64,000 bases of DNA from Epiperipatus broadwayi (taxonomy: Eukaryota > Onychophora > Udeonychophora > Euonychophora > Peripatidae), in NCBI GenBank assembly GCA_028023455.1, contig JAQFVV010006199.1, positions 7,018,972 through 7,082,971 of the forward strand, written 5' to 3'. The translations under genes were made by a program, and so were the position numbers. Below the pieces are notes generated by a model. It ran no database searches, was not told where the DNA came from, and worked only from the letters and a program-made list of their open reading frames with translations. This document shows, piece by piece, positions 1 through 12,003 of this stretch (position 1 is its first letter; every line of letters starts with the position of its first letter).

Positions 1-631
1 ACTAGGTATATTATTTGTATAAGCTCATTTATGTGATATTGTTAATGTGAAAATTACATAAGTTAACACTGACATTAGTATATATGTCTGTGTAATTTAT
101 TGTTTCAAAGGATAAACTTTATTAGTATTCAAAAAAATTACACAAGTTTCAAGAAATAAGGTATTTTTAATATATAGCTTCATGTAAGAGCATACTTAAG
201 TCAAAGAAATCAATTTCTGTACTAAAATATGTTACATTGATTATAATTATGTTTGTATATTCTTTTATATATTGATCAACTAGTTTCAATAATAAAAGTT
301 AATATGTTGAGCTACATTTTAAGTATGTTCTTTTTTTTGTGGATTCAAATTCTAGTCTGAAATTTTGTTTTATTATTTTTATGATTTTGATCTTCTCGTC
401 CATTCGATTCATTGTTACCTGATTTAAATTCATATGATCTCTATAGATGTTTATCTGATCATTATCTTTAGGTTTAAACCATATGTTTTTCATTTATTTG
501 AACCACTTAATGTTTATAAAGCTTGTCTATTCTTTGAACAACCCATATTGTCAGGTATGTTGGCATTTTCTTTGCATAGTTTGCAGATATATATATGCAT
601 TTGTGAGCAAGGAATTTAGTAATTTTCTTTC
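1..631. other. AT-rich non-coding stretch
   Basis: I see no gene, RNA or element boundary here. Short open frames on both strands look like chance products of AT-rich sequence. Confidence 0.6.
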
Positions 632-1080
632 TCATGACATAGATAAATCTGGGCTTCCTTTCCTTTTTTTTTTAAGGATGGGCTTAAATCTTTTATTCCA
701 GTCATCTTGATCCATGATTTCATTAGTATTACTCAAAGTATATATGTTTGTATCTACATCTTGATTGCCTGTTTGTAATTCTTCTAGATAAATCTGCACT
801 TTCTTTCCTGGGTTTTTTTTAATGATGGGCTTAAATCTTTTATTCCAGTCATCTTGATTTATGATTTCACTAGTATTGCTCAAACTATATGTGTTTGTAT
901 CTACATCTTGATTGACTGTTCGTAATTGTTCTAGATAAATCTGGGTTTCCTTTCCCGGTTTTTTAATAATAGCCTTAAATCTTTTACTCCAGTCATCTTG
1001 ATCTATGATTTCACTAGTATTACTCAAAAGTATATGTGTTTGTATCTACATCTTGATAGACTGTTTGTAATTGTTCTTAT
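632..1080 (-). repeat. Coding minisatellite, three units of about 145 bp in one open frame
   Basis: Three direct units start at about 641, 786 and 933; the third ends in a decayed edge near 1080. Read on the minus strand, 632-1027 is open for 131 codons and carries the same 48-49 residue unit: SNTSEII(D/N)QDDW, then KRFK, a lysine-rich stretch, QIYLE and NQDVDTN. One full unit differs from the other by a single codon insertion, so the array has kept frame while diverging. I do not recognise the family. The protein was probably longer, because the repeat motif VYQDVDTN can be read past 1027 in another frame. It may be a fragment of a transposon ORF1/gag-like protein or of a host repeat protein. 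The repeat is certain; the coding status is inference. Confidence 0.8.
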
Positions 1081-1204
1081 GGATCCTCGCAATCTAGCTC
1101 CACTTTTTCATCAGGAGTATGATTTGATTGGCACACTTGTCTGAATTAAAATTTCTGGTTTTAACTTTTTTGGAATGTTTATCTTTTCTTGATGGGCCTA
1201 TTGG

Positions 1205-1231
1205 TTTTTTTTTTTTTTTGGGGGGGGGGGG
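1205..1231. repeat. T15-G12 homopolymer junction
   Basis: Fifteen T are followed directly by twelve G. The run breaks any reading frame linking the flanking minus-strand open stretches and is prone to sequencing length error. Confidence 0.9.
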
Positions 1232-1243
1232 ATCTGTCTTTCC

Positions 1244-1510
1244 TTATATTGTTTGAGGCAAACTTGTTTGTGTTAGGTTGGTTAAGATTTTGCTTTCAAT
1301 TTCTATTGTTTTTGCTTCTTTGGTTTTTCTATCTTCTTTCTTATCACTGACTTTGTTAGTGTTTTGATCTGGCTGATGACTTTTCATTTTTTTAATGTGT
1401 GAGTCTGGAAGTTGTTCTCTCACTGTTATATCTCTGCCTATATCCTTCTTTTGTGGATGATGATTTTTTATTTTCCGATTGTAAGTTTCTGTATGCTGAG
1501 AGGCTTTCAT
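1244..1510 (-). pseudogene. Lys/Gln/Thr-rich open frame, unrecognised
   Basis: An 88-codon minus-strand frame is strongly hydrophilic and lysine, glutamine, histidine and threonine rich, with no hydrophobic core. It lies between two other minus-strand open stretches that contain repeats (632-1027 and 2056-2385), so all three may be pieces of one decayed, low-complexity open frame. There is no motif I can name. It could equally be chance. Confidence 0.2.
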
Positions 1511-2055
1511 TGTCAGTTCTGTGCTTTTTGCTGTTTTCTGATAATTTGTATTTGCATGGTTCTCAATGTTTTTTCTTTCATCACAGTTTATCTTTAGATG
1601 TTCATGTTTTCCACATGAAAAGCATTAGGGCTTCTTTCCTTTTATATATATTTAGTGTCTTGATCAATTATCTGTGTTGGTATGCTGTCTGGTGTTACAT
1701 TGAGATTCAATTTGATTTTAAAGTGGAAGCTATTGTTGTCAACCGGTGTGGATGTGTCACTTAGGTATATCGGTTTCAAGTAGATTGTCTTACCGTATTG
1801 TTGCATTATACCTTGGAAATCTTGTATGTTATATCCAAAGTATGTATTTCTGGTGGTTCCAGTGAATTAATTCTGGTGATTTTCATCAACAGTTATCAGG
1901 GCATACTTTCTTAGAGTTTTTATCAGGTTTTAAAATCTAGTTTTTTGATAGTTATTAAAAAATTCTATGCCTAGTTATCTCGAGTTGGAATACTCTCCAA
2001 TACTTAATATCGAATCCCATATTCTGTTTTGCATTATTTTCTCATACAATTGTTT

Positions 2056-2385
2056 TCATGGAAATTTATATAGATTTAAACTTTTATCTGTTGTGGCTAT
2101 TACTATCGATTTTTGTGAGATAAATTTTTTAAAAGAATTAAAAAGTTTTATTGGGATCGTGCTGTTAAAATCTATGTTAATTATTTGTAACTCTTGCTGT
2201 GTCCACATAACTGCTGGGAGCTCAAATTTATCACTGCCATCGAGGTCTAATGCATTAATCTCTGCTGAGAGCTCAATGTTATCACTGCCATCGAGGTCTA
2301 ATGCGTTAATCTCCATTTGATTTATTTTTTTTAAAATTTGGACTCTACATAAAGGTTGGATTGTTTTCTTTACTACTTGATTCAT
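2056..2385 (-). pseudogene. Open frame with a duplicated 17-residue acidic unit
   Basis: A 109-codon minus-strand frame contains two consecutive copies of a 51-bp unit (2211-2261 and 2262-2312). Each reads EINALDLDGSD followed by a short variable end (NIELSA or KFELPA). A 51-bp period keeps frame. The DxDGSD core looks calcium-loop-like but is too short to assign. It is probably related to the repeat-bearing open frames at lower coordinates on the same strand. Function unknown. Confidence 0.35.
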
Positions 2386-3264
2386 ACTCTAGTTTAGTAA
2401 CATCTGCATATGATTTTTCTAGGCTTCTTGAGCTTTGTGCATTGTTAATGATTTTGACACTATTTAGAGCATTATCTTTTTTTTCTGACACCATGTTGCT
2501 GTTGCAATTTGGAATGTTAATTTCTACTAAGTTTAATTTTTATGCTTACCTTGATGGTGTAAACTCCCATGTATTAGCTGGAACTATTATTCTCTTGGCT
2601 CTAGATGTTTTTTGAACATGTTTCTGTTCTGTGAATAAAGTTTCTTGAGACTTTTCTCTTAGAACAATGGGCTTGGCATGTGAGGTGATGTGATGATGAT
2701 ATGATGTACTATGGCTTCTCCTTAAATGAAGTCAAGCATCTCTCAGCAATTATGCCCAGAGAAACCTGTTAGCCACTTTATTTTCCATTCCCCACTCTAA
2801 GTTTTACCATATTCTGCTCCATCCCATTTCCACAACATAATCTTTGTCAACTCTATGGCCTTTATATCTAAATCCCCCCCTTTTTTTTTTCCAAACCCAA
2901 CCTAAAAACCAATAATCCACTTTCTGTATAATCGCTTTTCATATTTATTCTTCCATAACTTAATTATATGTATCCTTTCTGTTTTCAAGCATTTACTTTT
3001 AATTAACAGATGCCTAATATTTTCTATTCCCGTCCTTACACAACTTGCAGACTAAATCATCCATATTTTTCCATTTACATTCCTTGTTGCTAACGATCCC
3101 GTGCAAGCCTTAAACAATAAATTACTTTCCGTACTATTATCATATATTAACTTGTACCTAATATTCTATTTACTTCTATATACATTTAAACTCTTTTTAC
3201 TCTCCATACTAGTTCTCCATCTCTCTAACTCCCTATTCTTTATTAATAAATCTATTCTTTTATC

Positions 3265-3838
3265 CTATTCCTTACCACTATAACACTCAACAATCCTTCT
3301 AACACAATCATCCCATCTTTTGTACAAATATACTGATATAAATTCTTTATCCAAACCTTTTGCATACTGCATTACCTTTCTCATCCATCTTCTTGCCTGC
3401 CTTTTAGTCATAATCCAGTTAAATACTATTTTGGCTATTCTTTTATTATCCATAAACTGCAATCTATCAAACATTTTCATTTTAATTTTTGCATCTCTTA
3501 TGAAAACTTGGTCATCCCATTTCTCCTTGAATTGTCTCCCTTGCTGTCCATACATCTGCATCCAATACATGTCTTCTTACTTCCCTTTGAACTTTTTGTA
3601 AGTAATTTAATACTCCTTTACTAAAACATAATGCATCATTACCATATGTTAACCCTGCTACTGCAACTCCCTTCCATATAATTCTAGCTACATCATATTT
3701 ATTATATGAAAACACTGTTAATTTCTTTATCAATCCCTTTCTTTTCTTTGCTTCATTTACCAATTTTTTCTCCCATTTAACCAAGCAATTTTTCTGATTA
3801 CTTAAGATGATTCTCAAATAACTATATCTATCCACCAC
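3265..3838 (-). pseudogene. LINE C-terminal region (thumb/connector), two frames
   Basis: Frames 3838-3512 and 3570-3265 follow the RT domain after a short break. Readable landmarks are SYLRIILSNQ (the YLG-like motif after the palm), ARIIWKGVAVAGLTYGNDAL and a basic, tryptophan-rich segment (DRLQFMDNKRIAK, RRWMRKVMQYAKGLD). Further downstream on the minus strand, about 3060-2950, a C-x2-C is followed after one frameshift by IRHLLIKSKC, giving the C-C-H-C pattern found at the end of many LINE ORF2 proteins. Decayed. Confidence 0.7.
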
Positions 3839-3854
3839 ACTTAACTTTATATCC

Positions 3855-4752
3855 TTAAAAATATATTTGATTTTTCTTCACTAAATTTAATCCCCATCTC
3901 TTTACCCACCCTTGCACATGTCTCAGCTTAACTTCCATATCTTCTCTTCTTTCTGCACACAAAAATATATCATCTGCAAAAAAAAGACCTGATAAAATGT
4001 ATATTCCCTTACCACTTATTAATGGTATCTCTATCCCTTTTCTTACTTTTTCTATTGCTCTTTCCATTTCACTCAAATACAACACAAACAAAATAGATGA
4101 CATAGGGTATCCTTGCCTTAGTCCCACCCTATTTTTAACTTTAACTGATTCTATATCCCCTAATTGGTAAATATAATAATTATTTTCATATAATTTCTTA
4201 ATAATATCCACTAAAGCTTTATCCATTCCCAAATTTGCTAAACTTATCCATAATCTATTTCTATTTACTCTATCATATGCCTTCTCTATATCTATAAAAC
4301 TCATATACAACTGTTTACCTGAATTCCTACTCATATCCATAAGTTGTGTAACTACAAATAAACTATCTCCTATACACCTATCTAATCTAAAACCTCTTTG
4401 CATTTCCCCACTACGTTTATTCCCTTCCATCCATTTTACAAACTCTTCTAGCCAACATATATGAGATAAATTTATATAAAACTGATGTTACCGCTATTGG
4501 TCTATAATTATTTAACTTTCTATTATCCTTACCCTTTCCTTTAAATAATAATCTTACTCTTGTATTACTCCAACTTTTTGGAAAAATTTTATTCTGTGCC
4601 ATCTTATTAAAACAGGATAATAACTTTACTTTTGCCCTATATCCTAAATTCATTACCATCTCTACTGCCCATCTATCTAAACCTCTTGCCTTTCCACTTT
4701 TCAATTTCTTCTCTACCTCATTCAGTTTATTTTTTGTAAACCTAATATTCAC
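3855..4752 (-). pseudogene. LINE reverse transcriptase core, two overlapping frames
   Basis: Two frames (4752-4417 and 4430-3855) overlap by 14 bp in different phases, so one indel splits the domain. The first carries the fingers motif NNYRPIAVTSVLYK. The second carries FRLDRCIGD, motif A FIDIEKAYDRV with its catalytic Asp, motif B GLRQGYPMSSILF (Tyr replaces the usual Cys of RQGCPLS) and motif C FFADDIFL with the catalytic Asp pair. All three catalytic aspartates remain readable. The enzyme would copy the LINE RNA at a nicked chromosomal target. This copy cannot make a continuous protein. Confidence 0.88.
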
Positions 4753-5219
4753 ACATACTATATGCTTTCATGTTTTTTATCACTATTCTTCACATCTAAC
4801 ATCTTTTCTATATTCATTACATATCTATTTAAGATTCTCTCTAAATCTTCTCTAGAGCTTCACTCTATTCTCTCATCATCTAGTAATACTATCTCCCCCC
4901 TTACATTTCTCCTTTTAATGTAATTCCAAAATTTTTACTCCCATCTCTTCCACTTTTATTAATATCCTCCAACAATTTACTATTCAATTTCATTCTCTCT
5001 CTATAATTATCTATTTTAGCCAACTTCTTCTTTTCTAAGTACTTTTTTTATTTAGCATTAATATCTTTTTCACTTTCCTTGTTCTTAATAGCACACTTTC
5101 TCTGCATGCTTCTTTTCTCTCTTTTACACTATTACTAATTCTCATTTTTTTATTTTTTTTTTATTCTTCTGAATATTCTCACCTAAAACCCTATTTGCCA
5201 CTTTTTCTACTTCTTTACA

Positions 5220-5471
5220 CTAGTCCTTATACTCATCTCCAACCAACTCTTCCACAATTTCTTCAACTTGTATTTTATGCTTTTTCAACTTATTCTTATC
5301 ATTCACTCTCCATCCACATCTTTCACTATTATTTCTACTTTTATTTTTATTCTCCATCACATTACTACCCATTTCGATTACAATGAAGTTATGATCACTA
5401 GTGCATACTTTTTCTTCATTATCAAACACCTTAATTTCCCATATTTTATTTATTCCCTCTTTCTCTATCAA
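5220..5471 (-). pseudogene. LINE endonuclease C-terminal fragment
   Basis: The 83-codon frame holds the sequence VCTSDHNFIVIEM. This matches the last catalytic block of APE-type LINE endonucleases, where the conserved SDH supplies the active-site Asp and His. The following 60 residues are charged linker. Everything N-terminal of this block, including the metal-binding Glu, is missing at the 5' truncation point. The reverse transcriptase continues downstream on the same strand after several frame breaks (4753-5219). Confidence 0.7.
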
Positions 5472-5505
5472 TACATAATCTCAGATGGTGGCGCCGCCTA
5501 TATCT

Positions 5506-7379
5506 CTGTGTAACTTATATAATCAATAAGTCCTTTTTAAAAAAAGTTTCATTTTGGTTGTGTCTAGTATTGTGCAGCATAACCAGAGAGAAGAATAAGT
5601 GAAAGTTATTGTCATCACTGAATTAGTCAACTTTTAATCTCTAATTGCTGACTATTAGTCACTAGTGTAATATTGTAGTTGGAATAGTTATTTTTCAATT
5701 CCTAATTCTCTAAAAATGTTTTGGCTGTTGTTATATAAATCTATGATTATTACAGCTTACTTGAGTTTATTTTAACTATTAAAAAAAAAATTAAATTAAT
5801 TATAAAAATATGTTGCAGGATTTTATCAAGATGTGAATTACATAAATAGAAATTAAATGAAGTGAGTATTTTTTATTAAGCTTGTTATTAAATTTTGTCC
5901 ACAATTATTTTGTGTGAATATGGATGATAAAAGCTTTTCTATGGTGATTCACTTTTTGATTAATTCAAAAATAAAAAATTATTTTTTTGCAAATAAAAAT
6001 AGGCACTGAATTTGTAGATGTTTGTTTTTGGTTTTTTTTTTTCAGAGTTATAAATGTAAAACAAAAATTAATTTCTTTAAAGCAAAAAAGATTAAATAAA
6101 AATATAGCATTCATGAGAAATAAAAACAGTATAAACCATTACAATTCAGAGAGTGATTTGACAATAATGATCAGCAGAAATGGAGTTTCACTTTATGTAT
6201 GAACGATTTTTTTTTTTTTTTTACATCACTGGCAAGTCATGAAAATATTAAATCTAGTGTTTTGTAGTTATAATTTTTCAAAATAAGTATCTGTACTTAG
6301 CAAAATATTGTAGTTGATGTAATTTTATTTTTTTTTTATGTCTGGAATTATAGAGAAAAAAAAAATTTTTAACCACAAGATTATCTTATTAAAAATGTAT
6401 TTGATTTAGATTTTTAAATATTACATTTTGCATTAATGTTTTTGAAATAATTTTTGAAATAGAATAAAATTAATATGATTAATACCTTCATAAGTTAATT
6501 AAGAATTTCATTTATCCATTTATTGAAGAACAAGTTAAAATTTTGAAAATTAGTTTTAAAAAAATAAAAATAACATTTTTCTCTGAATATGAGAAACTTC
6601 CAAAAATTTACCAAACTCAGCCCATTTGTGATATCCTTACCCTATTGGTGATGGTGAGATAAAAGGTGTAGTGAGAAAAATATATATTAACACTAAGCAC
6701 TATATTAATCACATTTAATCTACTTAAATGTGATTTCAACTTCAGAAGTAGAACTACATAATAAATATTAAGAAAATTGTAATAACAGATTAAAAAGTAA
6801 TTGTCTAGATATGTATGTAATTAAAAACAAGGCTATAGAGTCAGATAGCATTATTTTATTACTGGAGTGGGATCAATAAAAATATACAAATTTTGACAAA
6901 ATTTAGTCAAAATTAGCATGAAAATTTCTTCTAAAAAATAAATCGTGTGCATATCTAAAGGGATTGATGCTGACAGTCTGAGTTAAAATCTGTTTAGAAG
7001 AGCACATAATTCACTATTTCACTAAACAGTCCTATTGTGAATTGATGTATAGTTGTTAGATTTTTTAGATAATAGAAATCGATATAATGAATAAAAGAAA
7101 TTTAAAAAAGCATTTATTGTTTGGAAGGTATGAAGTATATTACAATTAAATAAAAATCTATGGCACAAATAAATGTCGGTTCTCTAATTTACATAATGTA
7201 TAATATATTTACATATATAATAAAGTTATGATGTAAATGAAAAAATATAAATCTAGAAGATTTAGAATGGATTTTTTTTTAGATAGATAAATAAATCATT
7301 TATTCTGTGATAGATAATTGATTGAAATTATTTATTATAGAACTTAAATAATTATTTATAGCATTTTTAGATGGAGAAA
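5506..7379. other. AT-rich non-coding stretch
   Basis: I see no gene. It contains a perfect 12-bp hairpin at about 6706-6733 (AATCACATTTAA, 5-nt loop, complement) and several A/T homopolymers. Confidence 0.55.
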
Positions 7380-7990
7380 AGACTTGATTGATGAATAAAA
7401 ATATATTGAAGAAAAATCTTGAAAGTATGAAAATGGAGTTAAGATTATTAAGAATGATTTTAAGGATATTTACTAGTAATATTTGTATAATCAAACTGGA
7501 GAATGTATATGTGTTAGAAATTAAGTATGGAATTGGGTTGAAATAGGAATTTACAATGTTTCCAGAAGAATTGGATGATATGATAGAAAGATTGACGATA
7601 GGGATGAGTATTCATATAACGGGAATTAGAATACTAACATGTTTGAAGGTTATTGTTTTTTTTTATGTATAATAGATTTTATAAAAATTGTAAAAATGTA
7701 TAGGAGTGTTATTAAAACTGGACATAGGAAGAAAAATGAAAATTAAATTGAATGAAAAATTTTGTAAAATATTTGTAATTAATGGAAAGATAAGCTGAAA
7801 TATGAAGAATTGGGGAATATTTGTCTCAAAGAAAAGGAAGAATTTGTGAATTCAGATAGGAAAAAGAAATTATACAGATAATTGAGAATTAGAGTTAAGA
7901 CAAAAAAGGTAAAAAATAGAATATGATTGATTAAAAAGCTGGCCCATATCTTACATGGGATGTGTAGAATAATTTTGAAAGATTGATAGT
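7380..7990 (+). pseudogene. Decayed LINE reverse transcriptase remnant (family 1-like)
   Basis: On the + strand, scattered frames can be followed against the family-1 RT at 3855-4430. A stretch near 7440-7560 reads like the segment before motif B, ending KYGIGLK. About 7560-7660 reads ELDDMIERLTIGMSIHITG, in the position of the other copy's SEMERAIEKVRKGIEI segment just before motif C. A later piece, KLNEKFCKIFVINGK (about 7745-7795), resembles the thumb. Motif C itself is destroyed. The similarity is at protein-pattern level only and was judged by eye. Confidence 0.45.
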
Positions 7991-8289
7991 GGTATTTGCT
8001 TTCACATTTAGAAGTGAAGCATTTTCTATTGACCAGGAGATTCAGAAATTTTTAAGTTGAAGTAAACAGAAGTAGGTAAATATACATTGGGTGGTAAATT
8101 AAAGATAAGTAAATAAGTCTTTTCAAAAGAAATCAGATGGACTTCTTTTTTAAAGTGAGAACTTAAAGGCACATCAGAAATATTTATGCTGCAATATATG
8201 AAATAGATTAATAAAAACATTGTTTCATTGGTATAAACTCTCATATTTACCATTTTCCTCACAAACATCTAAACAATTTTTTTTTTCTA

Positions 8290-8790
8290 TTTGCTCTCTT
8301 CTTCTTTACTTAAAAAATAAAAGTTGAATTCTCTTTCTCATTATGTTATAAACCATATTACAGTTTTAATTCTTATTCAATTTTTCTTTCTCCAAACTAA
8401 ATAGTAATAAGCTATATCTAGTGTTATATAACTTAATATTTTATATATTTTTTATTTTTATATAATTCTAAATTATTTTTTATTTATTTTCTATTACTGT
8501 ACTTTTTCTCTAAAATCGATTTATCTATTGTCCTTTCCCATTTATCATCATTATGTGTCAATAATACAAAATATTCTGTACACATTAATACATAGAAATA
8601 AATTCTCTGTATTAATTTTGCATATTGTAAAAACTTTCTAGACTACCATATTTGTATTCTCTTCACATAATTCAATTAAATACTAATTTTTCCTAATGTT
8701 AGCTTTCCAAATATTTTTAGTTTGTTGTAATCTATTATTAAGAAAGACCTCAATTTCCTTTTAATACCTTTATTTGATGCTTACGGCTTT
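8290..8790 (-). pseudogene. Decayed LINE C-terminal remnant, opposite orientation
   Basis: On the minus strand, about 8690-8500 reads RKFLQYAKLIQ followed by a DDKWERTI segment. It lines up with RKVMQYAKGLD and WDDCVRRI of the LINE at 3265-3570. At DNA level cacataattcaattaaatac (near 8665) parallels 3408-3430. The + strand is pyrimidine-rich here, while the adjoining remnant at 7380-7990 is purine-rich, so the two pieces face each other. Confidence 0.45.
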
Positions 8791-9277
8791 CCTACTCAAT
8801 GCATATATATATATATGCTTATTTTTGAATTTAATTTAAAATGTCCAAGTATCCTGGCAATAGAAAGTGCTTTGTGTCATGTCCAGAATCCATTTTAGTT
8901 AAGTTAAATCATTTCTTTTCTCCAAAACCATTATACAACCCAGTAAATTCATGTACTTTTTACTTCTTATCCAATTATTTTTTTAATTCTGATTCACCTC
9001 GTTTCTTACCATGAAAGTCAATGGTCTCTACCAAAAGATAACAATTAATCATGCAAACAATTTTTCATTGTAGCTATCAGTTTTTATTCAATAGTTTCTT
9101 TATAGCTTGTAGAGTTTGAATAGATATGATTATTGATTTTAACTAAATTATTTTTTATCATGAAGAATATTTTATTTTACTTATGAATTAAAACTAATCT
9201 TTCAAACTTTTTAGTTTGTAAGGAAATGCATTATTTATGGTTATTGGTTGAAAATATAATCAATTATTATAGTTATT
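8791..9277. other. AT-rich non-coding stretch
   Basis: I see nothing identifiable between the LINE remnant and the hAT target-site duplication. There is a short TA run near 8805-8818. Confidence 0.5.
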
Positions 9278-12003
9278 GTATAAATCAGTGCTTCTTAAAC
9301 TTTTTTCATTCATGACCCCTTTTTATCATTGATATTTTTTCGCAACCCCAGATATTAAATATAAAATGGATATAGAAATAAATATTCCCATAAATAATTT
9401 ATCTCTTTGGTAAACAATATACATATGAAAATAAGTAGTTTTAGGATTTGTTTTAAATATGCAAAAATTAATGAAAGAAATTCATGTTTTAATGAGATGG
9501 ATGTGCTTGTTTTTTGCTACATAAATTAAATCTTGGTGAAATATTTGACACTGCTGGACATAAAGCATCTTCTGTGTTTTTCAGCATTGAATGATATTTG
9601 GATTTAATATACATTAAAGCTGAAAAAGTCAATTCATTTAAGTATGTGGTGCTGAATGGCAGAACATTTAATGCCATTTTAGAAATTGTGGGAAATTCAG
9701 TCCTAGCTGAGATCCAGAATTCAGTCAAGAATTTTTGTGGAAAGTCAAGTTTTAAGTTTGTGTCACTCGATAGCTCAGCAAATTCCTCTTGGTCTTTTTA
9801 TGGCAGGTGATTAATCTCATTAATGTCAATCAAAAATAGTCTTTGAATCCAAGATAACTTTTTGAAATCTAAATTTGATATAAAGTGTTTGCAGAATTGT
9901 GTTTCTAATGTTTTTAAGTGATCTATAATAATTTTTGCAATTAAAATTTTACAATTTTTTTTTTTTTTTTCAATTATAAAATTGTTGATCGTTTTAATAA
10001 AATCTTCACTTTTAACATTTGAAATAAAAATATTACTATTTTTTCCTTGAAGAGACAAGTTATGATCATTTAGCTTCTCAAAAATATCTGATAAATAGCA
10101 CAGCTTTGATAGCCATAAGGCATTTTGAAAAAGAATAGCAAGATAAGATTTTTGTTCAGTTAAAAATACAATAATTTCTTCTTTTAATAACAATAATCTT
10201 CTTAATCTTCATCCTTTTGACATCCATCTTACTTCTGCATGTAATAATAATTTTTTGTATTCAGAATCCATGTCTTTACAAAGATTTGAAAATAAATGGC
10301 TGTTAAGGGCACGGCTTTTAATAAAGTTTATAATTTTGACAGCATCCTGAAGCACATTGTTCAATTCCATTGCTAATTTTTTTGCTGCAAGGACCTCTCA
10401 ATGGATCAGGCAGTGTGTAAAAAGTTGCATGATTATTACCAGAAGCTTTAACAAATGATTTAAAACCAATATTTTCACCAGTCATTGCTTTTGCACCATT
10501 TGTGCATACTCCAAAGCAATTTTTCCATTCTAAATCTTCAGTTTTAAAAAATGTGTCTATTTTATTAGATATGTCTTGCCCTCTTGTATGTTCTTCCAAA
10601 GAATGACAAAATAACAATTCTTCTCCTATGTTTTCTTTATAAATGTATCTGACATATACTATAATTGAGCTATTTTTGAAATATCAGTTGTTTCATTCAA
10701 ATTGGTCATTGCTAATTTCAGAAATTCTATTAATGACAGTGTCATTGATAAAGGAATTTTCTGAATTTCATCACCATATATGAAATATTTCTATCATTTT
10801 AATAGCAGCAGATAATGTAAGATCTTCTCCAATGGTGTATGGGTTTTTTATTTTTAGCAATCAGATATGAAATTTCATATGATGTAAATAAATATTTTTT
10901 ATTAATAGTTATAAATTTCTCAAAATATTGTTTTTCTTTATTTGAAGTTTTTAATAATGGTTCGAAATATTCTTTTGGTTTATTGACATATGAAGGATGC
11001 TTGGATTCAAAATGCCTTTTTAATTTTGATGGTTTCATACTCTCCATAGATAAAACATTGTTGCAAATTAAACAAAGAGGTGTTCATTATCATCACAGTT
11101 TTTGAAAGTAAAGCCAAATTGGAGAAATGTCTTGTCATATTTTCTTTTTCGCATCTTAGATGCCTCTTTCTGATTACGCGATCCTGCTTGAAGAGATTTT
11201 GTAGTATTGCCATCTGCATCATTACCTTTGGTACTCAAGTTCACTCATTTATCCATGGATAAAAAATATTTTTATCCCAAAATATAAATAAAATGACAGT
11301 ACTTATTAGTTAGCAGAGACACTAAATGGCAGCCATATTTTTTGTTTAATTATATGAAGCATATTTACTCCCGTATGTTCTATTTTTTAATAACCCCATA
11401 TGTTTTATTTTTTAATAGTTAAAAAATATCAATAAATTGATTATAAATTACTTGTTAAGTTTAAAAAATAGGAATATGTTTTTACTTGTTAATAAATAAA
11501 TGACAATAAGTTTCAAATAAAAAATAAATTTTTATAATAACTAATAGGATGATAAATGTTGAATAAAAAAGTGAGAAAAAAAAGTTCAAATAAATACCAA
11601 TCTTAGTTGAGTAAAACAGTAAAATGCAATATTGTATTGTTATTGCGATGTGGACACTTGTTGAAATGAAACTGAAACAAATAACTTGACCGAAAATGCA
11701 TTATATAATCACAGTGGCACCAACCTTATTCTTGCCACTGCAGCATATATTTTGATTCTGAAATAAGTTATATGCTGAAATTGCAATGTGACACCACTAT
11801 TATGATGCATTTAGTGTTATTTTTCAATATGTAAATATAATTTACAACTCAACTTGGCTATCATTATGATTTTGTAGTTGCACTGTACAGAAAACATTTT
11901 ATTAAATTAAAGATAATGTAGAGATTGTGATTAATATTTCTTCAAATTCATGTATCTGAATTAAATTTTCGTGACCTACAGTTTAAGAAATGCTGGTATA
12001 AAT
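9278..12003 (-). mobile_element. Complete hAT-superfamily DNA transposon with 8-bp target duplication
   Basis: The element spans 9286-11995 (2,710 bp). Its ends are imperfect terminal inverted repeats: CAGTGCTTCTTAAAC on the left and, read inward, CAGCATTTCTTAAAC on the right. Both match the CAGNG...TTCT(T/C)AAAC style of hAT/Charlie ends, and GACCCC follows in the left arm. It is flanked by an exact 8-bp direct repeat, GTATAAAT (9278-9285 and 11996-12003), the hallmark length for hAT. Inside is a broken transposase gene on the minus strand. The intact duplication and readable transposase suggest an insertion younger than the surrounding LINE debris. Confidence 0.93.
9489..11222 (-). pseudogene. 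hAT transposase (BED finger, RNase H-like core, dimerisation domain), broken
   Basis: Minus-strand frames run in order 11222-11007, 11047-10799, 10617-10318, 10193-9798 and 9728-9489. The first two hold the BED-type zinc finger end: MKPSKLKRHFESKHP has the paired His and follows a Cys-bearing NLQQC segment across a frame change. The middle frame LEWKNCFGVCTNGAKAMTG carries the D/N-G-A-x-x-M-T-G block of the ZBED/Charlie group, with Thr-Asn where the catalytic Asp (TDGA) is usual. The last frame (FWISARTEF, then FSTTYLNELTFSALMYIKSKY) is the C-terminal hAT dimerisation region. Domestication is unlikely because at least four frame breaks are present. Confidence 0.85.

Larger units (their letters stand above)
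2640..5505 (-). mobile_element. 5'-truncated non-LTR retrotransposon (LINE), family 1
   Basis: Minus-strand fragments follow in LINE order from high to low coordinates: C-terminal end of an APE-type endonuclease (5220-5471), linker and reverse transcriptase (4752-3855), thumb and C-terminal region (3838-3265), and a C-terminal zinc-binding motif (about 3060-2950). The insertion stops inside the endonuclease near 5505, the usual 5' truncation of target-primed insertion. The strand bias is marked: the + strand is C-rich and nearly G-free across the element. Several frameshifts and stops make it inactive. Related remnants appear at 7380-8790 and 63440-63770. I cannot place the clade with confidence. 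Confidence 0.88.

Noticed and set aside
5987-6202. 71-codon open frame on the + strand
   Set aside because: Low-complexity composition, crosses T and A runs, no motif, no splice context.
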